A stretch of 64,000 bases of DNA, from NCBI RefSeq assembly GCF_024807615.1, contig NZ_JANUCJ010000002.1, forward strand, positions 310,001-374,000, written 5' to 3'. Position numbers and translations under genes: made by a program. Of this stretch, positions 36,663 through 48,582 are shown piece after piece (within the stretch, counting starts at the first letter, position 1; every line of letters starts with the position of its first letter). Source of the stretch: Tsukamurella ocularis (GTDB lineage Bacteria; Actinomycetota; Actinomycetes; Mycobacteriales; Mycobacteriaceae). Below the pieces are notes generated by a model. The model had not been told where the DNA came from, did no database searches, and saw only the letters and a program-made list of their open reading frames with translations.

Positions 36663-38070
36663 TCTTCGCTCCTTCGGCACTGGTGGTCATCCCGTCGTCG
36701 GCCTCGGCCCGCGATGGGGCATCGGCACGCGGCGGGAACTCGGCCGCGCCGTGGCCCGGGTGCGCGCGCACGTCGTCGGGATCGTCGACGACGAGCGTGC
36801 CCTCCATGACCGCCTTCATCTTCTCCGTGTCGAGCAGGCCCTCCCACCGCGCGATGACGAAGGTGGCAAGGCAGTTGCCCAGCAGGTTGGTCGCCACACG
36901 CATCGAATCCATGAGGCGGTCGGCACCGAGAAGGAGAGCGACCGCGGCCACCGGGAAGGCACCGACCGCAGCGGCCGTGGCGGACAGCGCAACGAACGCG
37001 GAGCCCGGGACGCCGGCCATCCCCTTGGAACTGAGGATAAGGATGCCCATGATCGTGATCTGCTGCCCCACACTGAGGTCCACGCCGACAGCCTGCGCGA
37101 GGAACATCATCGACAGCGACAGGTAGATCGCCGCGCCGTCCAGGTTGAACGAGTAGCCGGTAGGGATCACCAGACCGACCACTGAGCGGTCGCAGCCCGC
37201 CGCGTCCAGCTTTTTGATGATCGACGGCATCACGGCCTCGGACGAGCCGGTGCCCAGCGCGAGCATGAACTCCTCGCGGCAGTACTTGAGGAACTTCCAT
37301 GTACTCACACCGGTGATGAGGCGCACCGCGACCGCGAGGATGAGGATGAAGACGGCGGCGGCCCCGTAACACGCGAGCACCAGCATGCCGAAGGACTTGA
37401 GCGAGTCGGCGCCGTAGTTGCCCACGGTGAAAGCCATCGCGCCGAACGCACCGATCGGCGCCAGATACATGATGTAGCTGACGATCCGGAAGATCACATG
37501 CATCGCCTGGTCGATGACCTCGAGCAGGACGGGCTGCACCTTCTCACTGATCGCCGCGAGCGCCACGCCGAAGAGCACCGCGAACAGCAGCACCTGGAGC
37601 AGGTTGTTCTTCGCGAAGGCGTCCACCACGGAAGTCGGGATGATGTTCATGACGAAGTCGACGCCGCCCGGCAGGTGCTCCCCATGGGTCTTCTCGTCGA
37701 GCGCGCTCGCGTCGAGGGTCGACGGGTCGATGTTCAGTCCCTCGCCTGGGCGGACGACATTGCCGACCACCAGTCCGAGAGCGAGCGCGAACGTGGTGCA
37801 CACGGTGAACCACAGCAGGGCCTTCGCACCGATCTTGCCGAGTGCCGCCATACTGCCGACCTTGGCGATGCCCGTCACCACCACGAGGAAGATCAGCGGC
37901 GACACCAGCATCTTGATGAGCTTGATGAAGCCCTGCCCCAGCGGAGCGAGGTGGTCCGAGAAACCCGGGAAGAAAATGCCCGTGGCGATTCCGGCGGCGA
38001 TGCCGATCAACACCTGGACGAACAGGGATCTGTACCAGCGCTTCTTCTTCGGCGCCTCAGTCGTCGTCAT
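36655..38070 (-). CDS. Dicarboxylate/cation symporter (DAACS/DctA family)
   Basis: A 471-residue sodium- or proton-coupled carboxylate transporter. Family signatures are FIKLIKMLVSPLIFLVVVTG near the N-terminus, the serine-rich GTGSSEAVMPSIIKKLDAAG hairpin, and PTGYSFNLDGAAIYLSLSMM with the NLDG-type cation/substrate motif. A charged ~45-residue C-terminal tail is not part of the transport fold. The ATG at 38070 (MTTTEAPKKKRW) follows a GAAGGGA. It sits between a racemase and the phosphorylase-like gene on the same strand. DctA proteins take C4-dicarboxylates, and some also take orotate, so import of a ureide acid or glyoxylate-related compound is possible. Confidence 0.9.
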   Translation of the reverse strand: MTTTEAPKKKRWYRSLFVQVLIGIAAGIATGIFFPGFSDHLAPLGQGFIKLIKMLVSPLIFLVVVTGIAKVGSMAALGKIGAKALLWFTVCTTFALALGLVVGNVVRPGEGLNIDPSTLDASALDEKTHGEHLPGGVDFVMNIIPTSVVDAFAKNNLLQVLLFAVLFGVALAAISEKVQPVLLEVIDQAMHVIFRIVSYIMYLAPIGAFGAMAFTVGNYGADSLKSFGMLVLACYGAAAVFILILAVAVRLITGVSTWKFLKYCREEFMLALGTGSSEAVMPSIIKKLDAAGCDRSVVGLVIPTGYSFNLDGAAIYLSLSMMFLAQAVGVDLSVGQQITIMGILILSSKGMAGVPGSAFVALSATAAAVGAFPVAAVALLLGADRLMDSMRVATNLLGNCLATFVIARWEGLLDTEKMKAVMEGTLVVDDPDDVRAHPGHGAAEFPPRADAPSRAEADDGMTTSAEGAKNV

Positions 38071-38136
38071 GTGCCGTCCCTTCGCCGGAATGTGATGTGG
38101 CCATCCTGCTTCTCGAACGACCACCCGATAGGAGCT

Positions 38137-38859
38137 TCAGTTCTGGAACGGCCAGCCCGTCACGACCTTGGGCCGCGGCGGAGCGTAGGTGCGCACTTTG
38201 GAGGTCTTCAGGCCCATGCGCACGAGCCCCTCGGCGATGGTCACGGCGGACCGGACCCCGTCGACGATCGGGACGCCCGTCGCTGCGGAGACCTTCTCCT
38301 CCAGCTCCGCCATGCCGCCGCAGCCGAGGCAGATCACCTCGGCGTGGTCGCGCTCGACGGCCTCGCGCGCCTGGGCGACGATCGCCTCGACGGCACGCTC
38401 GGGCTCGGACTCGAGTTCGAGGACGCCGAGCCCCGAGGCGCGCACCGAGGCGCAGCGGACGTCGAGCCCGGCCAGCTTGAGCCGGTCCTCGATGAGCGGG
38501 ACCGTGCGGTCGAGGGTGGTGACGACGGAGTACTTGTGGCCCAGATACATCGCGGTCGACGCGGCGGCCTCCGTGATGTCCACGACGGGCACCTCGAGCA
38601 GTTCCTGCAGACCCTCGCGACCGTGCTCGCCGTAGCCCGCCTGGATCACCGCGTCGTACGGCCCTTCGTAGCGCGTGATCGCATCCATGACGGCGATCGC
38701 GGCGAGATAGGACTCGAAGTTCCCCTCGCACGAGTCCGCGCCGAACCGCGGCGTGATCCCGATGATCTCGGTGCCGGGCGAGGCCGCGGAGCGCGCCGAT
38801 TCAGCGATCGCGGCGGTCATGGACTCCGTGGTGTTGACGTTGGCGACGAGGATGCGCAT
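38137..38859 (-). CDS. Asp/Glu/hydantoin racemase family, probable allantoin racemase
   Basis: A 240-residue cofactor-independent racemase. It begins MRILVANVNTTESMT, as in hydantoin and allantoin racemases. The two catalytic cysteines would be the one in FGADSCEGNFESY (about residue 45) and the one in VICLGCGGMAELE (about 180). The first is displaced from the usual position in the AGYGEHG segment, so the pairing needs a structural check. It lies 11 bases downstream of the NCS1 permease gene, in the block that also contains allantoinase. Racemising (R)- and (S)-allantoin before ring opening is the natural role. Confidence 0.82.
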   Translation of the reverse strand: MRILVANVNTTESMTAAIAESARSAASPGTEIIGITPRFGADSCEGNFESYLAAIAVMDAITRYEGPYDAVIQAGYGEHGREGLQELLEVPVVDITEAAASTAMYLGHKYSVVTTLDRTVPLIEDRLKLAGLDVRCASVRASGLGVLELESEPERAVEAIVAQAREAVERDHAEVICLGCGGMAELEEKVSAATGVPIVDGVRSAVTIAEGLVRMGLKTSKVRTYAPPRPKVVTGWPFQN

Positions 38860-38869
38860 CGCGGAACTC

Positions 38870-40411
38870 CTAGTGCTTGCTGGGGACGGCGATCGGCTCG
38901 CCGGAGACATCGACGAACGGGCCCTTGCGGTCGGCCACCACGAGGTAGACGAGCGCGCCGAGGCCGGCGCCGATGAACCACGAGTAGTTCGAGACCACGT
39001 GGAAGGCGGGCACGAAGGCCATGAGCAGCGCCGCGCCTGCGGTGGGAACGAGCGCGATCACGGCCCTCGGATTCACCCCACCCTGATAGAAGTACGGCGC
39101 GTCGGGCAGGTCGCAGTAGAGGTCGGGCACATTGACCTTGGACTTGCGGATCAGCCAGTAGTCGGCCATGACGATGCCGAACAGCGGGCCCAGCAGCGCG
39201 CCGAGACCACCCAAGAAGTAGGTGATGACCGCGGGCGAGTTGTAGAGGTTCCACGGCAGGATGACCAGACCGATCACGCCGGAGATGAGACCGGCGCTGC
39301 GGAAGTTCAGGTGCTTCGGGAACAGGTTGTTCAGCGCGTAGATCGGCGCCATGAAATTGGCCATCAGGTTCACCGCCACGGTGAGCACGAGCAGCGCCAG
39401 GCACGCGAGGACGAGCAAGAGCGTGTTGGGCACCGTCTTGACGATGTCGGCCGGCGACTCGATGACCTGGCCGTTGATCTTGAACTGCGCACCGGCCAGC
39501 GTGATCACGATCGCGCCGAAGAGCAGCATGTTGAGCGGGATACCGAAGAAGTTGCCGCGCACGATCGACTTCTTCGACGTCGCGTTCCGCGTGAAGTCGC
39601 AGAAATTGAGGACGAAAGTGCCGTAGATGGCCACCCAGAGGCTGGCTCCACCGACGATCTGGAGCCACATGTCGACGCCCGTCGTGGACTCCGGGGTGGT
39701 CCAGGCGATCGACCAGTCCGCGTTGCTGAGCATCCAGATCGCCAGTGCCGCCATCGTGATGAGGATGACCGGGCCCGCGAAGGCCTCGTACTTGCGGATC
39801 ATCTCCATCCCGTAGCTCACGATCACGAGTTGGACCGCCCAGAGGACCAGGAAGGAGATCCAGCCGAGGGTCGAGAGGCCGAGGAAGCGGTCCTCGTCGA
39901 GCGTCGCCGCGCCGGGAGCGACCGCGACGATCATGATCCGGAGGACCACCGAGGCGAGGTAGGTCTGGATGCCGAACCAGGCGATCGCGACCACACCGCG
40001 GATCAGCGCCGGGATCTGCGCCCCTCGAATGCCGAAGGAGATGCGGCTCATGACGGGGAAGGGCACACCAGTCTTCTCCCCCATGAAGCCGGAGAGGTTG
40101 AGCAACAGGAACAGGAAGACTCCGCCCAGACCGAGGGCCAGCAGGATCTGCCAGCCGCCGAGCCCGAGCGCGAACAGGCCGATCGCGAAGGCGTAGTTGC
40201 CGAGGCTGTGCACGTCGTTCGCCCACAGGGTGAAGATGTTGTAGCCGCCCCACGTGCGGCCGGCTCTCTTGGTGGGCGCGAGGTCCTGGTTGTAGAGGCC
40301 GGCACTGAGCCGGTTCAGGGCGTCCACGTCGGGAACACCGGCGACACCGGTGTCACCGAGCCGGATCGGATTCGCCTCCGCCGCGACGCGGGGGGTGAGT
40401 TCTTCTGTCAT
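38870..40411 (-). CDS. NCS1 permease, probable allantoin/nucleobase importer
   Basis: A 513-residue membrane protein of the NCS1 family (PucI/Mhp1-like) with about 12 helices. The opening NIFTLWANDVHSLGNYAFAIGLF is the family's substrate-proximal helix 1 (quoted region 81-103 shortened in the motif TLWANDVHSLGNY). FPVMSRISFGIRGAQIPALI and the Trp-containing AWFGIQTYLAS are standard helix 3 residues. The family takes allantoin, uracil, hydantoins or cytosine. The racemase directly downstream and allantoinase across the divergent promoter favour allantoin. The ATG at 40411 gives MTEELTPRVAAEANPI. A three-half-site operator lies 39 bases upstream. Confidence 0.9.
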   Translation of the reverse strand: MTEELTPRVAAEANPIRLGDTGVAGVPDVDALNRLSAGLYNQDLAPTKRAGRTWGGYNIFTLWANDVHSLGNYAFAIGLFALGLGGWQILLALGLGGVFLFLLLNLSGFMGEKTGVPFPVMSRISFGIRGAQIPALIRGVVAIAWFGIQTYLASVVLRIMIVAVAPGAATLDEDRFLGLSTLGWISFLVLWAVQLVIVSYGMEMIRKYEAFAGPVILITMAALAIWMLSNADWSIAWTTPESTTGVDMWLQIVGGASLWVAIYGTFVLNFCDFTRNATSKKSIVRGNFFGIPLNMLLFGAIVITLAGAQFKINGQVIESPADIVKTVPNTLLLVLACLALLVLTVAVNLMANFMAPIYALNNLFPKHLNFRSAGLISGVIGLVILPWNLYNSPAVITYFLGGLGALLGPLFGIVMADYWLIRKSKVNVPDLYCDLPDAPYFYQGGVNPRAVIALVPTAGAALLMAFVPAFHVVSNYSWFIGAGLGALVYLVVADRKGPFVDVSGEPIAVPSKH

Positions 40412-40450
40412 GCTGGGCCTTCGTTCTTGCTGGCTGACCGCTCGAATCTT

Positions 40451-40476
40451 TTCCGTTGTGCGGAAGGTTTGTTCCA
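40451..40476 (+). promoter_or_regulatory. Three-half-site operator before the NCS1 permease
   Basis: TTCCG-TTGTG-CGGAA-GGTTTG-TTCCA: two perfect half-sites and one with a single mismatch. It is 39 bases from the permease ATG on the minus strand. Together with the palindrome at 40617-40635 it would let one regulator control both divergent units. Confidence 0.72.
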
Positions 40477-40616
40477 CTTGTAGCGATAAGTAAGACCTAT
40501 CCCAGCTCACGTGTCAAGAGTCATGCCGCATGTCGGAATATGATCGTCACACGACGGAAACAGCGATCTTGACGAGTGGCGCAGGTCACACCTAGTGTGG
40601 CCTGGGATCGAGACGA

Positions 40617-40635
40617 AATTCCGCCACTCGGAATT
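40617..40635. promoter_or_regulatory. Perfect palindromic operator before allantoinase
   Basis: AATTCCG-CCACT-CGGAATT, seven-base arms with a five-base spacer, 19 bases before the allB ATG. It matches the first two half-sites of the block's shared motif exactly. The third half-site, expected at 40640-40644, reads GCGAA and is not conserved. Confidence 0.7.
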
Positions 40636-40654
40636 TCTAGCGAAGGAGACCTGC

Positions 40655-42004
40655 ATGAGCACCGACACCGCCGAGTACGACCTGGTGGTCCGCGGCCGCC
40701 GCATCGTCACCACCGCCGGAACGGTGGCGCGAGAGGTCGGCATCCGCGACGGCCGGGTGGTCGCCATCGAACCGCTCGGCAACGACCTGACCGGCCGCGA
40801 GGTCGTCGAGCTGACCGACGATCAGGTGATGATCCCTGGCCTCGTCGACACCCACGTACACGTCAACGAGCCCGGGCGCACCGAGTGGGAGGGCTTCGAA
40901 TCCGCCACCAAGGCCGCGGCCGCAGGTGGCGTCACCACGCTCGTCGACATGCCCCTCAACTCCATCCCGCCCACCGTCGACCGGGAAGCCCTGCGCATCA
41001 AGCGCGAGGTAGCCGGCCCCAAGGCCCACATCGACGTCGGCTTCTGGGGAGGCGCCGTCCCGGGCAACAAGGGCGAGCTGCGCAGCCTGCACGACGACGG
41101 CGTCTTCGGCTTCAAGTGCTTCCTGCTGCATTCGGGTGTCGACGAGTTCCCCCACCTCACCGCTGACGAGATGGAGGAGGACATGGCCGAGCTGGCCAAG
41201 TTCGACTCGCTGATGATCGTGCACGCCGAGGACTCGCGCGCCATCGACCACGCACCCGAGCCCGAGGGCGACAAGTACGCGAAGTTCCTCGCCTCCCGCC
41301 CCCGCGGCGCGGAGAACGTCGCCATCGCCGACGTCATCGAGCGCGCCCGCTGGACCGGAGCGCGGGCGCACATCCTGCACCTCTCCTCGTCCGACGCGCT
41401 GCCGATGATCGCGACCGCCCGCCGCGACCGGGTCAAGCTCACGGTCGAGACCTGCCCGCACTACCTGACGCTGCTCGCCGAGGAGATCCCCAACGGCGGC
41501 ACCGCCTTCAAGTGCTGCCCACCGATCCGCGAGGCGTCGAACCGGGAACTCCTATGGCAGGGCCTGCTGGACGGAACCATCGACTGCATCGTCTCCGACC
41601 ACTCCCCTTCGACGATCGACCTCAAGGACGTCGAGAACGGCGACTTCGGTGTGGCCTGGGGCGGCGTCGCCTCATTGCAGCTGGGACTACAGCTCATCTG
41701 GACCGAGGCCAAGAAGCGCGGGATCTCCCTCGAGCAGGTCCTCGAGTGGATGTCGGCGAACCCGGCGAAGCTGGCCGGCATGAGCCGCAAGGGCCGGATC
41801 GCGCTCGGCTTCGACGCCGACTTCGCGATCTTCGAGCCCGAGGCCGCGCAGGTCGTCGACGTGCACCACCTGCACCACAAGAACGCGATCTCGCCGTACG
41901 ACGGCCGCGCCCTCGCCGGCGTGGTCAACGGAACCTGGCTCCGCGGCGAGAAGATCGACTTCGAGACCCCGCACGGTCGCCTGCTCCGCCGCGGCGAGGC
42001 ATGA
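40655..42004 (+). CDS. allB: Allantoinase
   Basis: A 449-residue amidohydrolase that opens the hydantoin ring of allantoin to allantoate. The binuclear metal site is complete: GLVDTHVHVNEPGRTEWEGF, the carboxylated Lys in FGFKCFLLHS, the His in IVHAEDSRAI and AHILHLSSSDAL, and the Asp in VSDHSPST. NEPGRTEWEGF separates allantoinase from dihydroorotase and dihydropyrimidinase. AAGGAG precedes the ATG. The gene is divergent from the allantoin-type permease and racemase and shares operator sites with them. Confidence 0.94.
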   Translation: MSTDTAEYDLVVRGRRIVTTAGTVAREVGIRDGRVVAIEPLGNDLTGREVVELTDDQVMIPGLVDTHVHVNEPGRTEWEGFESATKAAAAGGVTTLVDMPLNSIPPTVDREALRIKREVAGPKAHIDVGFWGGAVPGNKGELRSLHDDGVFGFKCFLLHSGVDEFPHLTADEMEEDMAELAKFDSLMIVHAEDSRAIDHAPEPEGDKYAKFLASRPRGAENVAIADVIERARWTGARAHILHLSSSDALPMIATARRDRVKLTVETCPHYLTLLAEEIPNGGTAFKCCPPIREASNRELLWQGLLDGTIDCIVSDHSPSTIDLKDVENGDFGVAWGGVASLQLGLQLIWTEAKKRGISLEQVLEWMSANPAKLAGMSRKGRIALGFDADFAIFEPEAAQVVDVHHLHHKNAISPYDGRALAGVVNGTWLRGEKIDFETPHGRLLRRGEA

Positions 42005-42014
42005 CCTCCGGCTG

Positions 42015-43925
42015 CTACGGGCGACTCTCCAGGATCCGGCTGAGGTAGTCCGGGGTGCCCTCGATCCGTTGCAGATGCGGGTACCGGAGGCCACCGTGGT
42101 AGTCGATCTCGACGGTCCGCGTCTGGTCGAAGTCCCTCACCTGCAGCCGGATCGGGGCGGGGTTCGCCTTGGCGGCCTCGATCGCGGTCTGCATCGTCGC
42201 CTGGGAGTACGCGGCGTCGTTGACCGACAGCACCGTCATTCCCGTCCCGACCTTCGCAGTGAACGCGGGTCCGTCCCACCGCACGTCGGTGACCTTGCCC
42301 GTCGCGGACACGTTGAGGCCGATCGAGTAGGTGTAGTTGGCCGCTCCCTCCGCAGCCTTCATCTGCGCCGCCAGGAAGGGGCCGGGGTTGTTGTCGTACA
42401 CCAACTTCCATCCCGCCTTCTCGACGCTGGAGGCGAACGCCTCCTTGCCGTCGAGACGATCGCGCAGGTACTTCGCCCAGTCGTCGGCGACCACGCCGTT
42501 GAGCGCCGCGACGACATTGTCGAAGTCGTAGGTGTTCTGCGTCTTCCACGTTCCGGCATCGACGCCGAAGAAGGTGCGGGCGAAGTCGTCGAGCGACTTG
42601 GTGTCGCCCGTCAGTTCACGGATGCGCGCGTCCACGCCGAGCCACACGAGCTGACCGCCCTGGTAATAGTCCTCGCTGAGCTGCCAGGACCGGTACGGCT
42701 TGGTGCGACGCTGCGCGATGATCGGGTCGTTCGTGGTGTCCTGCAGGCTCCGCCAGCTCAGGCCCGGGCGGCCGTCGGTGTACGTGGCGACCACCGAGGC
42801 CAATGCGTCGCGGGAGACCTCCGCCGGCCGCAGGCCCGCCCGGCCGGTGAGCACGTTCCCCCAGTACTGGGTCTGCCCCTCGTACACCCACATCAGGCTG
42901 TCCTGCATCGGGGTGTTGAAGTCGGGCGTCCACAGGTCGGCCGGCCGCCGGAACTTGCCGTTCCACGAGTGCGTGTACTCGTGGCCGAGCAGATCGTCGC
43001 TGCCCACCTCGGGGTTCCACCCGGTGAAGTAGTCGGTCGGCTCGCCGTTCTCGCTGGAACGCTGGTGTTCGAGCCCGTTGGAGCTGAGCTGATCGGAGAG
43101 CGAGAGCAGGAAGTCGTAGTGGTCGTAGTGCTGCGATCCGTACAGCTTGACCGCCTGTGTGACGAGCGCCCGGTGCTGTTCGATGTGTTCGGGCTTGGCC
43201 TCGAGTTGCTCCGGTGCGTCGGCGAAGACCTGGAGCCGCACCGGAACCTCGGCGCCGGGGGCCAGGTCGATCTCCTTGTGGAAGCGGCCCGCGTAGACGG
43301 GCGAATCGACGAGGACGTCGAGCGGGACCGTCCGATAGTCGACGGTGTCTCCGCGCCGGCCGGAGACGTCCAGCGCCGTGCCGGCCTCGAATCCCGGCGG
43401 GTAGGTGACGCTCGCGGTGAACGGGATCTCGCTTGCGGGCTTCCCAGCGGGGTACAGGACGACCGCGTTCCACTGCAGGTTGAGCATGTTCGGCGTCATC
43501 ACGACGCGGCCCTGGGTACTGTCTGTGGGCGTGAGGTACGAGAACGCCGCGTCCAGGGTGTCGACGCCGTCGGGAACCGTCACCTTCAGCGCGTAGACGT
43601 TGAGTGGATCACGCTTCCAGTCCAACTTCTTCCCGCCACCGGAGAACGAGATGCCGGCGATCTTGTCGATCGGACCGGACGGTGAGTGATTTCCCGGGAG
43701 CCACTGCGGGTAGAGCAGGGTCACCTCGCCCGCGCTGACGGGGATGGACTGCTTCACCCCGATGAGGCGCTGCGGCAGATTGGTGACGTCCACCGACACG
43801 GAGACGGGCTTCTGCTCCCCTGCGCCCTCCCCCTTCCGGTCCGGCGACCCGCAGGCCAGCAGGCCCGCCAGGAGGACGATCACGACGGCGACGGCGCTGA
43901 CGCCTCGAACCTTGGACACTCGCAC
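42015..43925 (-). CDS. M61-family metallopeptidase lipoprotein with PDZ-like domain
   Basis: A 636-residue exported zinc peptidase of the glycyl aminopeptidase type. The lipobox is LAGLLACG (Cys about 25). An N-terminal beta-sandwich of ~220 residues (ending about APGAEVPVRLQVFAD) leads to the catalytic domain with HEYTHSWNGKFRRP, where HEYTH is the zinc motif. The Glu ligand follows in the MWVYEGQTQYWG helix. A C-terminal PDZ-like segment (about 540-620) includes GMTVLSVNDAAYS. The substrate is unknown. GTG at 43925 is used; GTG at 43919 also fits the ribosome site. It is convergent with allB by 11 bases and 125 bases from hisB. Confidence 0.9.
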   Translation of the reverse strand: MRVSKVRGVSAVAVVIVLLAGLLACGSPDRKGEGAGEQKPVSVSVDVTNLPQRLIGVKQSIPVSAGEVTLLYPQWLPGNHSPSGPIDKIAGISFSGGGKKLDWKRDPLNVYALKVTVPDGVDTLDAAFSYLTPTDSTQGRVVMTPNMLNLQWNAVVLYPAGKPASEIPFTASVTYPPGFEAGTALDVSGRRGDTVDYRTVPLDVLVDSPVYAGRFHKEIDLAPGAEVPVRLQVFADAPEQLEAKPEHIEQHRALVTQAVKLYGSQHYDHYDFLLSLSDQLSSNGLEHQRSSENGEPTDYFTGWNPEVGSDDLLGHEYTHSWNGKFRRPADLWTPDFNTPMQDSLMWVYEGQTQYWGNVLTGRAGLRPAEVSRDALASVVATYTDGRPGLSWRSLQDTTNDPIIAQRRTKPYRSWQLSEDYYQGGQLVWLGVDARIRELTGDTKSLDDFARTFFGVDAGTWKTQNTYDFDNVVAALNGVVADDWAKYLRDRLDGKEAFASSVEKAGWKLVYDNNPGPFLAAQMKAAEGAANYTYSIGLNVSATGKVTDVRWDGPAFTAKVGTGMTVLSVNDAAYSQATMQTAIEAAKANPAPIRLQVRDFDQTRTVEIDYHGGLRYPHLQRIEGTPDYLSRILESRP

Positions 43926-43937
43926 TCCCGACTTCCC

Positions 43938-43972
43938 GCGAACAAGTTTGTTGATCCTACAAAATTGTTCGC
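43938..43972. promoter_or_regulatory. AT-rich nested inverted repeats before the M61 gene
   Basis: GCGAACAA (43938-43945) and TTGTTCGC (43965-43972) are perfect inverted repeats 19 bases apart. Inside them lie two copies of ACAA-N2-TTGT, at 43942-43951 and 43959-43968, centred 17 bases apart. A minus-strand TAGGAT (43954-43959) could be the -10 box of the M61 gene. The patch is strikingly AT-rich against its surroundings and looks like a repressor site over a promoter. Confidence 0.5.
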
Positions 43973-44050
43973 GTCCTCGCCCTCCGAGAGGACGGGGTCG
44001 CCGCGGCGGGTCCGGACGCCATTGCCGCGGAGCCCGGCGCGTGGGGACCG

Positions 44051-47129
<3,079 letters not shown>

Positions 47130-47135
47130 GGCCCC

Positions 47136-47141
47136 ATTCTA
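47136..47141 (-). promoter_or_regulatory. Candidate -10 box of hisDCB (leaderless)
   Basis: TAGAAT on the minus strand, with its last base seven positions before the hisD ATG. It overlaps the stop codon of the upstream same-strand hydrolase gene. The fit to the TANNNT consensus and the spacing support transcription starting at the ATG. Confidence 0.5.
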
Positions 47142-47804
47142 TGGGTCCGGCGCCACCGGGTTTCCGGCCAGGGCATCGACCACGCTCGCGGTCGTCAGCA
47201 CCTCCACGCCGATCAGGCGGAGGTCGTCAAGTCGCTGGTCCGTGGCCTGCGAGGTCGCGTCGGCGACCACCGCCGCGCGGTAGTCGCGTTCGGAGGCGTC
47301 GAACAGCGTCGCACGCGGGCAGTTGGGGAGGTTGCACCCAGCCACGATCACGGTGTCGACACCGAGGCCGCGCAGGTACCCGTCGAGCCCGGTCCGGTGG
47401 AACGCCGACCACCGCGGCTTGAACAGGACCACCTCCGCGTCGCCGACCTTCTGCACCGCCCCCGACAGCAGAAGCTCATGGTCGAGCGGGACGCCCAACA
47501 GTGCCGCGGGGACCTCGGACCCCGCGCTGCCCGGCGCCACGATCCGGCCCCCCGCCTCCACCGCGGACCGTCGTACGGGATCGACGTCGGACCCGCCCGG
47601 CACATACAGGCGGACCACGTGCACGACGGGGCGCCCCGCGGCGCGGAAGGCGGCGGCGAGCCGCGCCATAGCCGGCACCAGCTCCGCGGTGCCCGGGATC
47701 GGCGAAGGCCCCGAGACGAAATCGTTCTGGACGTCGATGAGGACCAGCGCGGACCGATCCCAGTGGGGCGCCGTGTAGTCGGCTGCCGGTGTGGAGGCCG
47801 TCAC
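47139..47804 (-). CDS. Isochorismatase-like cysteine hydrolase
   Basis: A 221-residue hydrolase of the isochorismatase/nicotinamidase superfamily. The catalytic triad is visible: Asp in LVLIDVQNDFVSG, Lys in VVLFKPRWSAF and Cys in IVAGCNLPNCPRAT. These proteins cut amides or vinyl ethers; nicotinamidase, ureidoacrylate hydrolase and isochorismatase share the fold. The residues after the Cys (NLPNCPRAT) are typical of the uncharacterised cysteine hydrolase group rather than PncA. The GTG at 47804 is used. It lies ten bases upstream of hisD on the same strand, but hisD appears to have its own promoter. Confidence 0.85.
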   Translation of the reverse strand: MTASTPAADYTAPHWDRSALVLIDVQNDFVSGPSPIPGTAELVPAMARLAAAFRAAGRPVVHVVRLYVPGGSDVDPVRRSAVEAGGRIVAPGSAGSEVPAALLGVPLDHELLLSGAVQKVGDAEVVLFKPRWSAFHRTGLDGYLRGLGVDTVIVAGCNLPNCPRATLFDASERDYRAAVVADATSQATDQRLDDLRLIGVEVLTTASVVDALAGNPVAPDP

Positions 47805-47868
47805 AGGTCCATCGTGCCCTACGCCTTAGCGTCCCGGCGAGACCTGACGGTCCGGTAAGTTGTCCGCC

Positions 47869-48582
47869 ATGGCTGAGACCAACCACGGCGACCAGGGCCT
47901 CCTCTATTGGCTGATCAAGCACGTGTCGGTGGGACCGACGATCCGGCTGGTGAACCGGCCCACCGTCGAGGGCCTGGAGAACATCCCCGTCGACGGTCCG
48001 GCGCTCATCGCGGGCAACCACATGTCCATCGCGGACTGGCTGTTCGTGCCGCTGGTGGTGCCGCGCCGCATCTCCTACCTGGCCAAGAGCGACTACTTCA
48101 CCGCGCCCGGCGTCTCGGGCAAGCTGCAGAAGTTCTTCTACACGCAGACCGGTCAGGTGCCCGTCGACCGCGCCGGCGGCGACGCGGCGACCGCCGCGCT
48201 GAACACCGCGAAGAAGCTCCTCGCCGAGGGCCGCCTCGTCGGCATGTACCCCGAGGGCACCCGCTCCCCCGACGGCCGGCTCTACCGCGGGCGCACAGGC
48301 CTGGTCCGGATAGCCTTCGAGGCGAATGTGCCGATCATCCCCGTCGGCGTCATCGGCACCGACAAGGTCTCGCCCCCCGGACCGTTCAGCTGGCACGCCG
48401 AGCGGGTGCAGGTGAAGTTCGCCAAGCCGATCGAGCCGATCGAGTACGACATCCCGTCGGATCCCGACGAGCGGCACAAGCTCGAGCGTTCGGTGACCGA
48501 CCGGCTGATGCAAGAGATCCAGGCCCTCACCGGGCAGGAGTACGTGGATGAGTATGCCAAGAAGTGGCGCCCGGAGTCCTGA
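47869..48582 (+). CDS. 1-acylglycerol-3-phosphate acyltransferase family (PlsC-like)
   Basis: A 237-residue membrane-associated acyltransferase for phospholipid synthesis. The catalytic block I is AGNHMSIADWLF (NHxxxxD with Met/Ser inside). Block II is around FFYTQTGQVPVDRAGGDA, block III is GMYPEGTRSPDGRLYRG, and block IV is IIPVGVIG. There is no strong transmembrane helix, as usual for short actinobacterial PlsC paralogues. ATG at 47869 (MAETNHGDQG) is preferred to GTG-type starts nine bases earlier. The 3' end overlaps the AraC gene by 35 bases. Confidence 0.92.
   Translation: MAETNHGDQGLLYWLIKHVSVGPTIRLVNRPTVEGLENIPVDGPALIAGNHMSIADWLFVPLVVPRRISYLAKSDYFTAPGVSGKLQKFFYTQTGQVPVDRAGGDAATAALNTAKKLLAEGRLVGMYPEGTRSPDGRLYRGRTGLVRIAFEANVPIIPVGVIGTDKVSPPGPFSWHAERVQVKFAKPIEPIEYDIPSDPDERHKLERSVTDRLMQEIQALTGQEYVDEYAKKWRPES

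Noticed and set aside
40617-40644. Treating the allB upstream site as a full three-half-site operator
   Set aside because: The third half-site reads GCGAA and does not match; only the first two are claimed.
47139-47804. Assigning the isochorismatase-like protein to NAD salvage (PncA) because nad genes are nearby
   Set aside because: Residues around the catalytic Cys do not look like PncA, and the gene sits next to hisD, about 6 kb from the nad operon.
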